A DNA stretch of 64,000 bases from Parahaliea maris. Its GTDB lineage: Bacteria > Pseudomonadota > Gammaproteobacteria > Pseudomonadales > Halieaceae. A model generated the notes under the pieces. That model made no database searches. It saw nothing but the letters and a program-made list of their open reading frames with translations, and was not told the DNA's origin. Positions 42,639 through 50,848 of the stretch are shown piece after piece. Every line of letters begins with the position of its first letter. Within the stretch, counting starts at the first letter, position 1. The position numbers were made by a program, and so were the translations under genes. The stretch spans positions 62,001 to 126,000 of the forward strand of contig NZ_VRZA01000008.1 in assembly GCF_008064665.1 (NCBI RefSeq), read 5' to 3'.

Positions 42639-43964
42639 CTAGCGGACCAGCGCCGGACGCTTGTTATCGAACGCCCAGCCGGGGATCAGGTACTGCATGG
42701 CTTGTGCATCGTCCCGCTGGCCGATATCCAGCGACCGGTACAATGCGTTGGCCTGCATCAGGCGCTCCCTGTCGAGGGTGACCCCCAGTCCCGGCGCCGT
42801 GGGCACCGCAATCCTGCCCTCGTGGATTTGCAGTGGCTCCTGGGTCAGGCGCTGACCGTCCTGCCATATCCAGTGCGTGTCGATGGCGGTGATGTCGCCC
42901 GGGCAGGCGGCGGCGACATGGGTCATCATCGCCAGCGAAATGTCAAAGTGATTGTTCGAGTGCGAGCCCCAGGTCATGCCCCACTGGTCGCAGAGTTCTC
43001 CCACCGCCACGGCGCCCTGCATGGTCCAGAAGTGGCAGTCTGCCAGCGGGATATCCACCGCACCCAGCCGCACCGCATCGCGCAGTTGCTGCCAGTCGGT
43101 GGCGACCATGTTGGTCGCGGTGGGAATACCGCTGATCGACCTGAAGCGGGACAGGATCTCGCGCCCGGACCAGCTGCCCTCCTGCCCGCAGGGGTCCTCG
43201 GCGTAAGCGAGGATCGGCTTGATCGGCATCAGGTACTCCACCGCGTCCTGCAGCAGCCAGGCGCCGTTGGGGTCCAGGGTCAGCCTGGCTTCGGGGAAGG
43301 CCTCGTGCAGGGCCACAATACACTCCGCTTCCTGCCGCCCGTGCAGTACCCCGCCTTTCAGCTTGAAGTCGCGAAAGCCGTAGCGATCGTAGGCAGCCCG
43401 GGCCAGTCTCACGATGGCTTCAGGGGTCATCGCCTCGAGGTCCCTGACGGCGTCCCACTCGTCCTGCGGTGACGGGCACGTCGGGTAAGGCAGATCGGTT
43501 TTCCCGGCATCGCCAATGAAGAACAGGTAACCGAGAGCCTCGACCGACGCACGCTGCTGGCCGCGCTGGCCCAGCAGGGCCGCGACCGGCAGCTGCATGG
43601 CCTGGCCCGCCAGGTCCAGCAGGGCGGATTCGATACCGGTGACAACGTGCACCGCAACCCGCAAATCAAAGGTCTGGTTGCCGCGAACATCACCTTCCAG
43701 ACCGGCAAGCGCTGTCGACACTCGCTGGATAACGGCTTTATAGGCACCGACAGACTGGCCTTCCACCAGTTCCTTGCAGGCTTCCAGTGCCTTCAGGATA
43801 TTGGTGCTGGCAGGAATTTCTCCGACACCCACGTTGCCGTCGCTGTCTTCCAGCATGACCACCACGCGGATAAACCAGGGGGCATGCCCCCCACTGAGGT
43901 TGATCAGGAAGCGGTCGTATCCGGCGACGGGAATCACGGACATTTTCTTGATGGTGCTGAACAT
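42639..43964 (-). CDS. gudD: Glucarate dehydratase
   Basis: Enolase-superfamily dehydratase that converts D-glucarate to 5-dehydro-4-deoxyglucarate. The 441 residues are colinear with E. coli GudD from memory. Visible landmarks are VTGIESALLDLAGQ, the Lys-x-Lys in DFKLKGGVLHG, metal ligands in LDPNGAW, AYAEDPCG and GIPTATNMVATDW, the catalytic His in WGSHSNNHFDIS, and the C-terminal DDAQAMQYLIPGWAFDNKRPALVR (ends only). It sits between kdgD and the GntR gene in one transcript. Confidence 0.94.
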   Translation of the reverse strand: MFSTIKKMSVIPVAGYDRFLINLSGGHAPWFIRVVVMLEDSDGNVGVGEIPASTNILKALEACKELVEGQSVGAYKAVIQRVSTALAGLEGDVRGNQTFDLRVAVHVVTGIESALLDLAGQAMQLPVAALLGQRGQQRASVEALGYLFFIGDAGKTDLPYPTCPSPQDEWDAVRDLEAMTPEAIVRLARAAYDRYGFRDFKLKGGVLHGRQEAECIVALHEAFPEARLTLDPNGAWLLQDAVEYLMPIKPILAYAEDPCGQEGSWSGREILSRFRSISGIPTATNMVATDWQQLRDAVRLGAVDIPLADCHFWTMQGAVAVGELCDQWGMTWGSHSNNHFDISLAMMTHVAAACPGDITAIDTHWIWQDGQRLTQEPLQIHEGRIAVPTAPGLGVTLDRERLMQANALYRSLDIGQRDDAQAMQYLIPGWAFDNKRPALVR

Positions 43965-44018
43965 TGGCTGGGTTACCTGTTGGTCTTGCTGTGGTGGGCC
44001 TAAGCCTGCCGGGCGACG

Positions 44019-44930
44019 CTAGCTGTTGGCCCGGATGAGGTCGGCCAGCATAGATTTGTGTTCACTGGAAGGATCGACCAGCGGCGCCCGCACACTGCCG
44101 GCAGGCCGCCCCGTCAACTCCGCGCCCGCCTTGATCAGGCTGACCGCATAGCCGGATTTTTTGTCCCGCAGGCGGCAGAACGGAATGAAGAAGTTGCGAA
44201 TGATCGCGCCGACCGTCTCCTGGTCGCCCTCCCGGAGGGCGCGGTAGAAAGACAGCGCCATTTCCGGCATGAAGTTGAACACGGCGGACGAGTAGGTACT
44301 GACGCCGATGGCAAGATAGGCCTCGGCAAAGATTTCTGCGGTAGGCACGCCCCCGATATAGACCAGGCGATCGCCGATGGTCTTGATGGTGTCGTTCAGT
44401 GCGGCGATGTTGCCTACCCCGTCCTTCAAACCGACCAGATTGGGGCACTCTTCCGCCAGGGCGACCAAGGCCTGGGTGCCCATCACCCCGTTGCCGCGAT
44501 TGTAGTAAACCACCTGCAGGGAGGTACTGGAGATGATCTGGCGGGCGTACTCGTAGAGGCCGTCGCCGGGGCACTCCGTCAGGTAGGGAGGCATCAGCAG
44601 GATGCCATCCACGCCGGCGGCCTCCGCCACACGACAGTATTCCCGGGCCAGGGGGATACTCTGCCCGGCGCTCGAGAACACCGGAATGCGCCCGGCCACG
44701 GTGTCCACCGCGATCTGCACGACCTGACGGTACTCGTCCACGGAGAGCGAGAAGAACTCGCCAGTACCGCCGGCCACGAAAATGGCCGTCACGCCGTTCT
44801 GGACGAAACTCTCGACCCGCTCCCGGTAGGTGTCCGGACAGAACTGGCCGCTGCCGTCAAAATCGGTAATGGGGAAGGACAACAGGCCGTAGCTCAGGGC
44901 CTCCCGGATCGTTTGTACTGACTGACTCAC
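44019..44930 (-). CDS. kdgD: 5-Dehydro-4-deoxyglucarate dehydratase
   Basis: Class I aldolase-family enzyme that decarboxylates and dehydrates 5-dehydro-4-deoxyglucarate to 2-oxoglutarate semialdehyde. It is about 303 residues from the GTG start at 44930, which has AAGAGGAGAG upstream; the ATG at 44963 has no ribosome site and lies almost on top of a palindrome. Landmarks are ALSYGLLSFPITDFD, AIFVAGGTGEFFSLS, the Tyr in VVYYNRGNGV and the Schiff-base Lys in LVGLKDGVGN, typical of KdgD rather than DapA. It is the first gene of the gud run. No garL or garR lies in this window, so the oxidative route to 2-oxoglutarate is the one encoded here. Confidence 0.92.
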   Translation of the reverse strand: MSQSVQTIREALSYGLLSFPITDFDGSGQFCPDTYRERVESFVQNGVTAIFVAGGTGEFFSLSVDEYRQVVQIAVDTVAGRIPVFSSAGQSIPLAREYCRVAEAAGVDGILLMPPYLTECPGDGLYEYARQIISSTSLQVVYYNRGNGVMGTQALVALAEECPNLVGLKDGVGNIAALNDTIKTIGDRLVYIGGVPTAEIFAEAYLAIGVSTYSSAVFNFMPEMALSFYRALREGDQETVGAIIRNFFIPFCRLRDKKSGYAVSLIKAGAELTGRPAGSVRAPLVDPSSEHKSMLADLIRANS

Positions 44931-44968
44931 AGCACTCTCCTCTTTCGTTGGAGTATTGGTCATATTAG

Positions 44969-44988
44969 GTTGTCATACATCATACAAC
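44969..44988. promoter_or_regulatory. Candidate GntR operator upstream of kdgD
   Basis: GTTGTCATACATCATACAAC carries outer arms GTTGT and ACAAC in perfect inverted order with a partly symmetric centre. It lies 39 bp upstream of the preferred GTG start, in promoter position, and its form fits FadR-subfamily operators. The link to the GntR regulator in this operon is inference. Confidence 0.5.
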
Positions 44989-45064
44989 TAGAAGTGAATG
45001 TATGCGAGATTCCCGGGACGATCTGGCACAATTTTTTACCCTGGCCGGCCGTCGCGGCGGGTTG

Positions 45065-46111
45065 TCAGCATTCCAGCGCCGGGCCTTCCTGTGCCAGCAG
45101 GTTCTGGAGCACGCGCCGGGACTGGGCGCCACCGGCGTCTATCTTGACGGTCATCAGCGGCCGCTCGGGGAACTCGAGCAGGTTCTGCTGTTGCTGCTCG
45201 AGCATCTCCAGGTCTTCGGCAAAGATCTTGCCCTGCCCTTCGCGTATCTTCTCCGTCAGCTCAGCGCTGGCGGGCCGGAACGTGCGCGCCATACCCCAGA
45301 AATACCATATGGAGGTGTCGGTCTCCGGGGTGATGAAATCCACCACGATACTGCTGACTTTATCTGCATGGTCGGCGTCGTAGCCCCCTCTTCCAGCCAG
45401 GGCGACCCCCACCTCGATCATGACATGGCTGGGCGGGGTGAAGCGGCAGATCTGCCAGCGGTCCACCCGCGCCTCGGGGTCGAGGCCATTTTCGCGCAGC
45501 GCCATCTGCCAGAACGGCGGCGCGGTGACATCCGCCATATGCCGTTCGGTGATGACTTCGTTACCCCGCACGGACGTGTGCACCGGGGCCTCTTCGATTT
45601 CCAGTTGCCCGATGCTGTCCGCATGGACGTAGGTCTCATGGGTCAGGTCCATCAGGTTGTCTATCATCAAGCGGTAATCACAGCGGATATGGTAGAGCCC
45701 GCCACCGTAACCCCAATCGGGGTTGTCCGCCCAGGCCAGGTGAGGCAGCAGCGCCTCATCCGCCTGCTCCGCAGGGCCGGGCCAGACCCAGACAAAACCG
45801 CCGCGCTCGACCACCGCGTAGCGCCGGACACAGGGAAAGCGATCCACCCGCTGATTGGGGAGGGAGTGGACATCGCCGTTACACGTCACCCGCAGGCCGT
45901 GGTAGCCGCAGACCAGCAAATCGCCCTCTACCTGGCCAAGCGACAGGGGCGCCCCCCGGTGCGGACAGAAATCTTCCAGCGCGCAGGCCTGCCCTGCCGC
46001 GGTGCGATAGAACACCAGTTTCTGGTTACAGATGCGTCGCGCCAGCGGCTTGTCACCCAGCTCATCGGCAGTACAGGCGACATACCATTGATTGCGTAAA
46101 AATGCGGTCAT
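45065..46111 (-). CDS. vanA: Vanillate O-demethylase oxygenase subunit
   Basis: Rieske non-haem iron oxygenase that removes the methyl group of vanillate to give protocatechuate. The 348 residues match Pseudomonas VanA from memory along the whole length. The Rieske cluster ligands are Cys49, His51, Cys68 and His71 (FCPHRG and VCGYHG); the iron ligands lie in DNLMDLTHETYVHADSIG (His158, His163). WQICRFTPPSHVMIEVGVA and IREGQGKIFAEDLEMLE are VanA-specific. AAGGA precedes the ATG. It is the last gene of the ferulate operon; no vanB reductase gene is present in the window. Confidence 0.93.
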   Translation of the reverse strand: MTAFLRNQWYVACTADELGDKPLARRICNQKLVFYRTAAGQACALEDFCPHRGAPLSLGQVEGDLLVCGYHGLRVTCNGDVHSLPNQRVDRFPCVRRYAVVERGGFVWVWPGPAEQADEALLPHLAWADNPDWGYGGGLYHIRCDYRLMIDNLMDLTHETYVHADSIGQLEIEEAPVHTSVRGNEVITERHMADVTAPPFWQMALRENGLDPEARVDRWQICRFTPPSHVMIEVGVALAGRGGYDADHADKVSSIVVDFITPETDTSIWYFWGMARTFRPASAELTEKIREGQGKIFAEDLEMLEQQQQNLLEFPERPLMTVKIDAGGAQSRRVLQNLLAQEGPALEC

Positions 46112-46130
46112 CGGTCAGTTCCTTGAGCGT

Positions 46131-47009
46131 TCAGTTTTTTCGCGCCAGACCGAGGACTTTCAGGGCATTCTCCTTCAGCAGTTTCGGCATGACCGCTTCC
46201 TTGAACCCCACCTCCCGCGCCGCGGCTATCCAGGCGTCCGGGCGAATCAGCGGGAAGTCCGAGCCGAACAGCATCTTGTCGCTGAGCTGCCCGTTGGCGT
46301 AGCGAACCACCTGCGGCGGGAAATACTTGGGAGACCAGCCACTGAGGTCGATGTACACGTTTTCCTTGTGCAGGGCCATCGACAGGCTTTCATCCGTCCA
46401 GGGCCAGGAGGGATGAGCGAGGATGAATTTCATCTCGGGAAAATCAACGGCCACGTCGTCCACCAGGATGGGCTGGCCATACTTCAGGCGGATACCTCCG
46501 CCACCCTTCATGCCGGTCCCCATGCCCGAGTGGCCGGTGTGAAATACCGCCGGCAGGCCGTACTCGGCAATCACTTCGTAGAGCGGGTAGGCCAGCTTGT
46601 CGCCGGGGTCGAAATTCTGCATCGGCGGATGGAACTTGAAGCCCCGGATGCCGTGGTTCTCGATCAGGTCGCGAGCCTCCCTGGCCCCCAACTTGCCCTT
46701 GTGCGGATCAATCGAAGCGAAGGGAATCACCACATCGGGATTATCCAGGGCCAGTTGGGCAATCTCCTCGTTACGAATTCTGCGGGCACCGATACCCGCT
46801 TCGCAGTCGACGGTAAACAGGCAGAAGGCCACCTTTTGCTCCCGGTAGTAGGCAACCGTCTCTGCCATGGAGGGGCGCTGGCGGGACACCTTGAAGTAAC
46901 TGGAGGCCGCATCGAAATACTGCCCCATCACCGGATCTTCAGGATCGGTGCAGGAGGTTTCCGCATGCACGTGCACGTCCAGCGCCACAATGTTGTCAGT
47001 ATCTATCAT
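46131..47009 (-). CDS. Amidohydrolase-family protein in the ferulate operon
   Basis: TIM-barrel metal-dependent hydrolase of the amidohydrolase-2/ACMSD-like family, 292 residues. Metal-site motifs are LDVHVHAE near the N-terminus, FKFHPP, VFHTGHSG, ILAHPSWPW and the Asp in LFGSDFPLI. Similar proteins in other hydroxycinnamate clusters (Agrobacterium phc genes, Rhodococcus couO) are called 4-hydroxyphenyl-beta-ketoacyl-CoA hydrolase. Here a retro-aldol lyase and an aldehyde dehydrogenase are also present, so its exact step is unclear. GGGAG precedes the ATG; vanA follows after 19 bp. Confidence 0.8.
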   Translation of the reverse strand: MIDTDNIVALDVHVHAETSCTDPEDPVMGQYFDAASSYFKVSRQRPSMAETVAYYREQKVAFCLFTVDCEAGIGARRIRNEEIAQLALDNPDVVIPFASIDPHKGKLGAREARDLIENHGIRGFKFHPPMQNFDPGDKLAYPLYEVIAEYGLPAVFHTGHSGMGTGMKGGGGIRLKYGQPILVDDVAVDFPEMKFILAHPSWPWTDESLSMALHKENVYIDLSGWSPKYFPPQVVRYANGQLSDKMLFGSDFPLIRPDAWIAAAREVGFKEAVMPKLLKENALKVLGLARKN

Positions 47010-47051
47010 GGTTTTTCTCCCACCCGGAACCGGGCACGACCGGGTGCCGTG

Positions 47052-48524
47052 TTATGCCTTGCCATCCTGATATTGCTGCCGGAGACTGGGCTTCAACAGT
47101 TTGCCGGCACTGTTACGTGGCAACTCCTCCACCCGCCGGGTCACTTTGGGCATCTTGTACCGGGCGAGCTTGCCCTCCAGAAAGGCAGACAGTTCCTCCG
47201 CGGATACCGTTGCACCATCGCTGACGTAGAACACACAGCCCACCTCGCCCCACTTCTCGTCAGGAATGCCGATCACGGCGGCTTCCTGGATGCCGGGGTA
47301 GCGCACCAGCAGTGCCTCGATTTCAGCGGGGTACACGTTTTCGCCGCCGGAAATGAACATATCCTTTTTGCGGTCGACGATATAAAAATAGCCGTCATCG
47401 TCGATGCGGGCGATATCCCCGCTGCGGAACCAGCCGTCCCCGGTCACCGCCTCCCGGTAGTCCTCGTCCCGGCCCCAATAGCCCACGGTCATATTGTCGC
47501 CACGAATCTGCAGTTCACCGGATTCGCCCGCGGCCACCGGCACGCCCTCCGGACTGACAATGCGCGCCTCTACCCGCGGCGTGGGAACGCCAACGGATCC
47601 CGCTTTCGCGGCAATCGTATCCAGGTCGAGTGACATGCCGAAAACCGTGCCACACTCGGTGCTGCCGTAGCCGTCAACGATGGGGATGCCATCGTCGACC
47701 CACTCCATGATCTGGGCCGCGGGATGCGGCGCACCGCCCGTAAACAGCGCCTTGAGGTTGTTGAGGCGCGCCGGGTCGTAGTTCTGTTGGGCCCGCAGGG
47801 CGAGCGCCATTTGCGGTACGCAGAAGTAGTGACTGATACCCAGCTGCGGGTCGCCCAGCCGCTCCAGGGTACGCTCAGGCACGAAACCATCGGAGATCAC
47901 CAGGGTGCCCCCCAGCATGATCGGCGCACGCACCGAGGTGACCATGCCAATCACGTGGAACATCGGCGATTCACAGAGGAACACACTGTCGACGCTGACC
48001 TGTCCCAGCAGGGCAAAGTTGAGCGCCGTCTCGCCAATATTGCGCTCGGTGAGCAGTGCTCCCCGCGGGCGGCCGGTAGTGCCCGAGGTATACAACATCA
48101 GGGAGGGCGTATCGGCAGGCACAGGGGTGCCGCGCCAGGGCGACAGGTTCGCGGCTCGCGCCAATACCTCGGCGATGTCGAAATACTCGAGCTCCAGCGC
48201 TTGCGCCAGCCCGTCAGCCACCAGCAGTCGCGGCTGGCAGTCTTCGAGCAGGCTGACGATTTCCGCTTGCGAGAGACGCCAGTTCAGAGGAACGAAGATG
48301 GCGCCGGTACGCGCACACGCCCAGTGGAGAATGATAATTTCCGCCCGGTTGTGCGACAGGCACGCCACCCGCTCACCCGCGGTAACGCCGCAATCGAGCA
48401 GGAGGGTGGCGCAGCGGGCGACGCGATCGTCGAACTCCGAGTAGCTCAGCACCAGGTCCTGCGCCAGGTCGCGGATGGCGAGCCTGGCGGGCCTTACTGT
48501 TGCGTTGAACTCAACATAATCCAT
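47052..48524 (-). CDS. fcs: Feruloyl/hydroxycinnamoyl-CoA synthetase (AMP-forming)
   Basis: Acyl-CoA synthetase of 490 residues that activates ferulate, p-coumarate or caffeate as the CoA ester. ANL-superfamily motifs: LMLYTSGTTGRPRGALLTERN (P-loop), YGSTECGTVFGM, GWFRSGDIARIDDDGYFYIVDRKKD and the catalytic Lys in PRNSAGKLLK. The assignment to hydroxycinnamates rests mainly on the operon, since it lies directly upstream of the amidohydrolase and vanA genes and downstream of the hydratase-lyase gene. The ribosome site is weak. Confidence 0.85.
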   Translation of the reverse strand: MDYVEFNATVRPARLAIRDLAQDLVLSYSEFDDRVARCATLLLDCGVTAGERVACLSHNRAEIIILHWACARTGAIFVPLNWRLSQAEIVSLLEDCQPRLLVADGLAQALELEYFDIAEVLARAANLSPWRGTPVPADTPSLMLYTSGTTGRPRGALLTERNIGETALNFALLGQVSVDSVFLCESPMFHVIGMVTSVRAPIMLGGTLVISDGFVPERTLERLGDPQLGISHYFCVPQMALALRAQQNYDPARLNNLKALFTGGAPHPAAQIMEWVDDGIPIVDGYGSTECGTVFGMSLDLDTIAAKAGSVGVPTPRVEARIVSPEGVPVAAGESGELQIRGDNMTVGYWGRDEDYREAVTGDGWFRSGDIARIDDDGYFYIVDRKKDMFISGGENVYPAEIEALLVRYPGIQEAAVIGIPDEKWGEVGCVFYVSDGATVSAEELSAFLEGKLARYKMPKVTRRVEELPRNSAGKLLKPSLRQQYQDGKA

Positions 48525-48560
48525 GGTATCAAGCCAGTATCCTGGTCATTAACACGGCTC

Positions 48561-49397
48561 TCAGGCATCCCCGGAGCGGTTATAGGCGCCCAGACCGGGT
48601 TTGTAGGTCTTGTCATCGATGAACTGCTTGATCCCCTCCTTGCGTCCTTCGCCGTCAAAGAAGTTGGCGGCCTCCTGGGCGCGGATCAGGTAATCCTCCG
48701 CATTGTCGTAGGTCATTTCCATGACCCGCCGCACAGCGTCCTTGGTGGCTTTCAGAGCGACCGGGTTCTTCTCCAGTAGCACCTTGGCCACTTCGGTGAC
48801 GCGAGCCTCGAGGGACGCTGCGGGCACCGCCTCGTTGATCAGGCCCCACTCGGCGGCGGTTTTGCCGTCGATGTTCTCACCCATCAAGGCGTGGTACATG
48901 GCGTTGCGCATGGACAGCAGGTTGGTCGCTACCTTGGTCGCTCCACCACCGGGCAGAATCCCCCAGTTGATTTCGCTCAATCCGAACTGCGCGTCCTCCG
49001 CGGCAAAAGCCAGGTCACAGGAATGCAGCGGGCCATAACCGCCACCGAAGCACCAGCCGTTGACCATGGCGATCGTCGGCTTGTGGTACCAGCGCAGACG
49101 GCGCCACCAGCCGTAGGCTTCGCTCTGTGATTTACGGATACCGCGCAGGCCCTCGGCCTCAGTCTCACGGAAGTACTCCTTCAGGTCCATGCCCGCACTC
49201 CAGGCGCTACCCTCCCCGGTCAATACCAGCACGCCGACATCATCGCGATACTCGAGTTCATCGAGTACGCGCATCATCTGGCGATTCAGCTTGGGGCTCA
49301 TGCAATTGCGCTTTTCCGGGCGATTGAATTTCACCCAGGCAATACCGCCTTCTACGGTATAAGCCACTGTGTTTTCTTCTGTCCGTTCCACTGTCAT
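48561..49397 (-). CDS. ech: p-Hydroxycinnamoyl-CoA hydratase/lyase
   Basis: Crotonase-family enzyme that hydrates feruloyl-CoA and cleaves it by retro-aldol to vanillin and acetyl-CoA. The 278 residues agree with Pseudomonas HCHL from memory: FNRPEKRNCMSPKLNRQMM, GMDLKEYFRE with the Tyr used to bind the phenol, KPTIAMVNGWCFGGGYGPL, the catalytic Glu in LSEINWGILPGGG, and the C-terminal KPGLGAYNR. GAGGA precedes the ATG. It lies between vdh and fcs in a six-gene run. Confidence 0.9.
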   Translation of the reverse strand: MTVERTEENTVAYTVEGGIAWVKFNRPEKRNCMSPKLNRQMMRVLDELEYRDDVGVLVLTGEGSAWSAGMDLKEYFRETEAEGLRGIRKSQSEAYGWWRRLRWYHKPTIAMVNGWCFGGGYGPLHSCDLAFAAEDAQFGLSEINWGILPGGGATKVATNLLSMRNAMYHALMGENIDGKTAAEWGLINEAVPAASLEARVTEVAKVLLEKNPVALKATKDAVRRVMEMTYDNAEDYLIRAQEAANFFDGEGRKEGIKQFIDDKTYKPGLGAYNRSGDA

Positions 49398-49436
49398 TGC
49401 GTTATTCCTCGTTCAATATTCAAAAATCGTTTGCGC

Positions 49437-50834
49437 TCAGATCGGGAAATGTCCCGATTCGGTTTCCACGGTAATCCAGCGCAATTCGGTAAACTGGTCG
49501 ATACCGGCCTTGCCGCCAAAGCGGCCATAGCCGGACGCCCCTACCCCCCCAAAGGGCATTTGAGCTTCGTCGTGAACCGTAGGCCCGTTCACATGGCAGA
49601 TGCCGGAGCGAATCCGGCGCGCCACGCGCAAACCGCGCGCTGCATCACCGGTGAAGACGGCAGCGCTCAATCCGTACTCGCTGTCGTTGGCAATGCGGAT
49701 GGCGTCCTCCTCGTCCGTCGCCCGAATCATGGCGCAGACAGGCCCGAAGCTCTCATCCCGGTAAAGCGCCATCTCTTCGGTGATACCGTCGATGAGGGTA
49801 GCCGGCATGAGCACGGAATCTCCCTTGCCGCCCGCGAGCACCCGGGCCCCCATGTCGACAGCGTTATCGATCAGCGCGTTGACCTTGGTCACCGTGGCCT
49901 GATCGACGACCGCGCCAAGGGGCGTCGCGCCCTCCCGGGGATCCCCGGCCGGCATAGCGCTCACTTTCTCAGCCATTTTCGCCGCGAACGCGTCGGCCAC
50001 CGCATCGACCACAATCAGGCGTTCGGTGGACATGCAGATCTGGCCCTGGTTCATATAGGCACCGAAAGCAGCGGCCTTCACCGCCTCGTCCAGGTCGGCG
50101 TCCTCCAGCACCAGCAACGGTGCCTTGCCGCCCAGTTCCAGCAAGCAGGGCTTGAGGTGCTCGGCAGCACGCTTGGCAATGACCTTGCCGACAGCGGTGG
50201 AACCGGTGAAATTGATGCGTTTGACCCCGGGCTGATCGATCAGCGCGCCTACAACCTCCGGCGCATCCGCAGGGGCATTGGTCACGATATTGACGGTACC
50301 CTCGGGGAACTCTGCTTCCGCGAGCGCCTCGATAATCAGTGCGTGGGTTCGCGGGCAGAGCTCGGAGGCCTTGAGGATCACCGCATTCCCGCAGGCCAGT
50401 GCGGTGGCGATAGCGCGTACCCCGAGGATGATGGGGGCATTCCAGGGGGCGATCCCCAGGATCACGCCAACAGGCTCACGGATAGCAAGGGCCAGGCAGC
50501 CCGGCTTGTCAGAGGGGATCACCTCACCGTTGATCTGGGTTGTGATCGCAGCGGCCTCGCGCAGCATGGACGCCGCCAGCGTCAGGTTGAACATGGCCCA
50601 GCCCCGGGTGGCGCCGATCTCGTTCATCATCGCTTCGACCAGCGCTTCCTGCTTGCCTTCCAGCGCAACCGCGGCCTTCATCAGCACGGCCCGGCGTGCA
50701 TTGGGTCCCAGCACCGACCACCCGGCAAAGCCCTGCTCGGCCCTCTCAACGATGGCGGGCATATCAGAGGCCTGCATCGCCACAGCGGAACTTGCCATTG
50801 CGCCCGTCAGAGGATTGTTGCGTTCAAAGTTCAT
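49437..50834 (-). CDS. vdh: Vanillin dehydrogenase-type aldehyde dehydrogenase
   Basis: NAD(P)-dependent aldehyde dehydrogenase of 465 residues that would oxidise vanillin or 4-hydroxybenzaldehyde released by the lyase. Motifs are GVILGIAPWNAPIILGVRAI, ASELCPRTHALI, INFTGSTAVGKVIAKRAAEH, the catalytic Glu in LELGGKAPLLVLEDADLD and the catalytic Cys in QGQICMSTERLIV. These match aromatic-aldehyde dehydrogenases of the Vdh type. GAGG precedes the ATG. It lies between the transporter and ech genes. Confidence 0.88.
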   Translation of the reverse strand: MNFERNNPLTGAMASSAVAMQASDMPAIVERAEQGFAGWSVLGPNARRAVLMKAAVALEGKQEALVEAMMNEIGATRGWAMFNLTLAASMLREAAAITTQINGEVIPSDKPGCLALAIREPVGVILGIAPWNAPIILGVRAIATALACGNAVILKASELCPRTHALIIEALAEAEFPEGTVNIVTNAPADAPEVVGALIDQPGVKRINFTGSTAVGKVIAKRAAEHLKPCLLELGGKAPLLVLEDADLDEAVKAAAFGAYMNQGQICMSTERLIVVDAVADAFAAKMAEKVSAMPAGDPREGATPLGAVVDQATVTKVNALIDNAVDMGARVLAGGKGDSVLMPATLIDGITEEMALYRDESFGPVCAMIRATDEEDAIRIANDSEYGLSAAVFTGDAARGLRVARRIRSGICHVNGPTVHDEAQMPFGGVGASGYGRFGGKAGIDQFTELRWITVETESGHFPI

Positions 50835-50848
50835 GGTTGCCTCACAGA

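Noticed and set aside
46092-47633. 513-codon plus-strand ORF over the amidohydrolase and fcs genes
   Set aside because: It crosses the junction of two real minus-strand genes and has shadow-frame composition.
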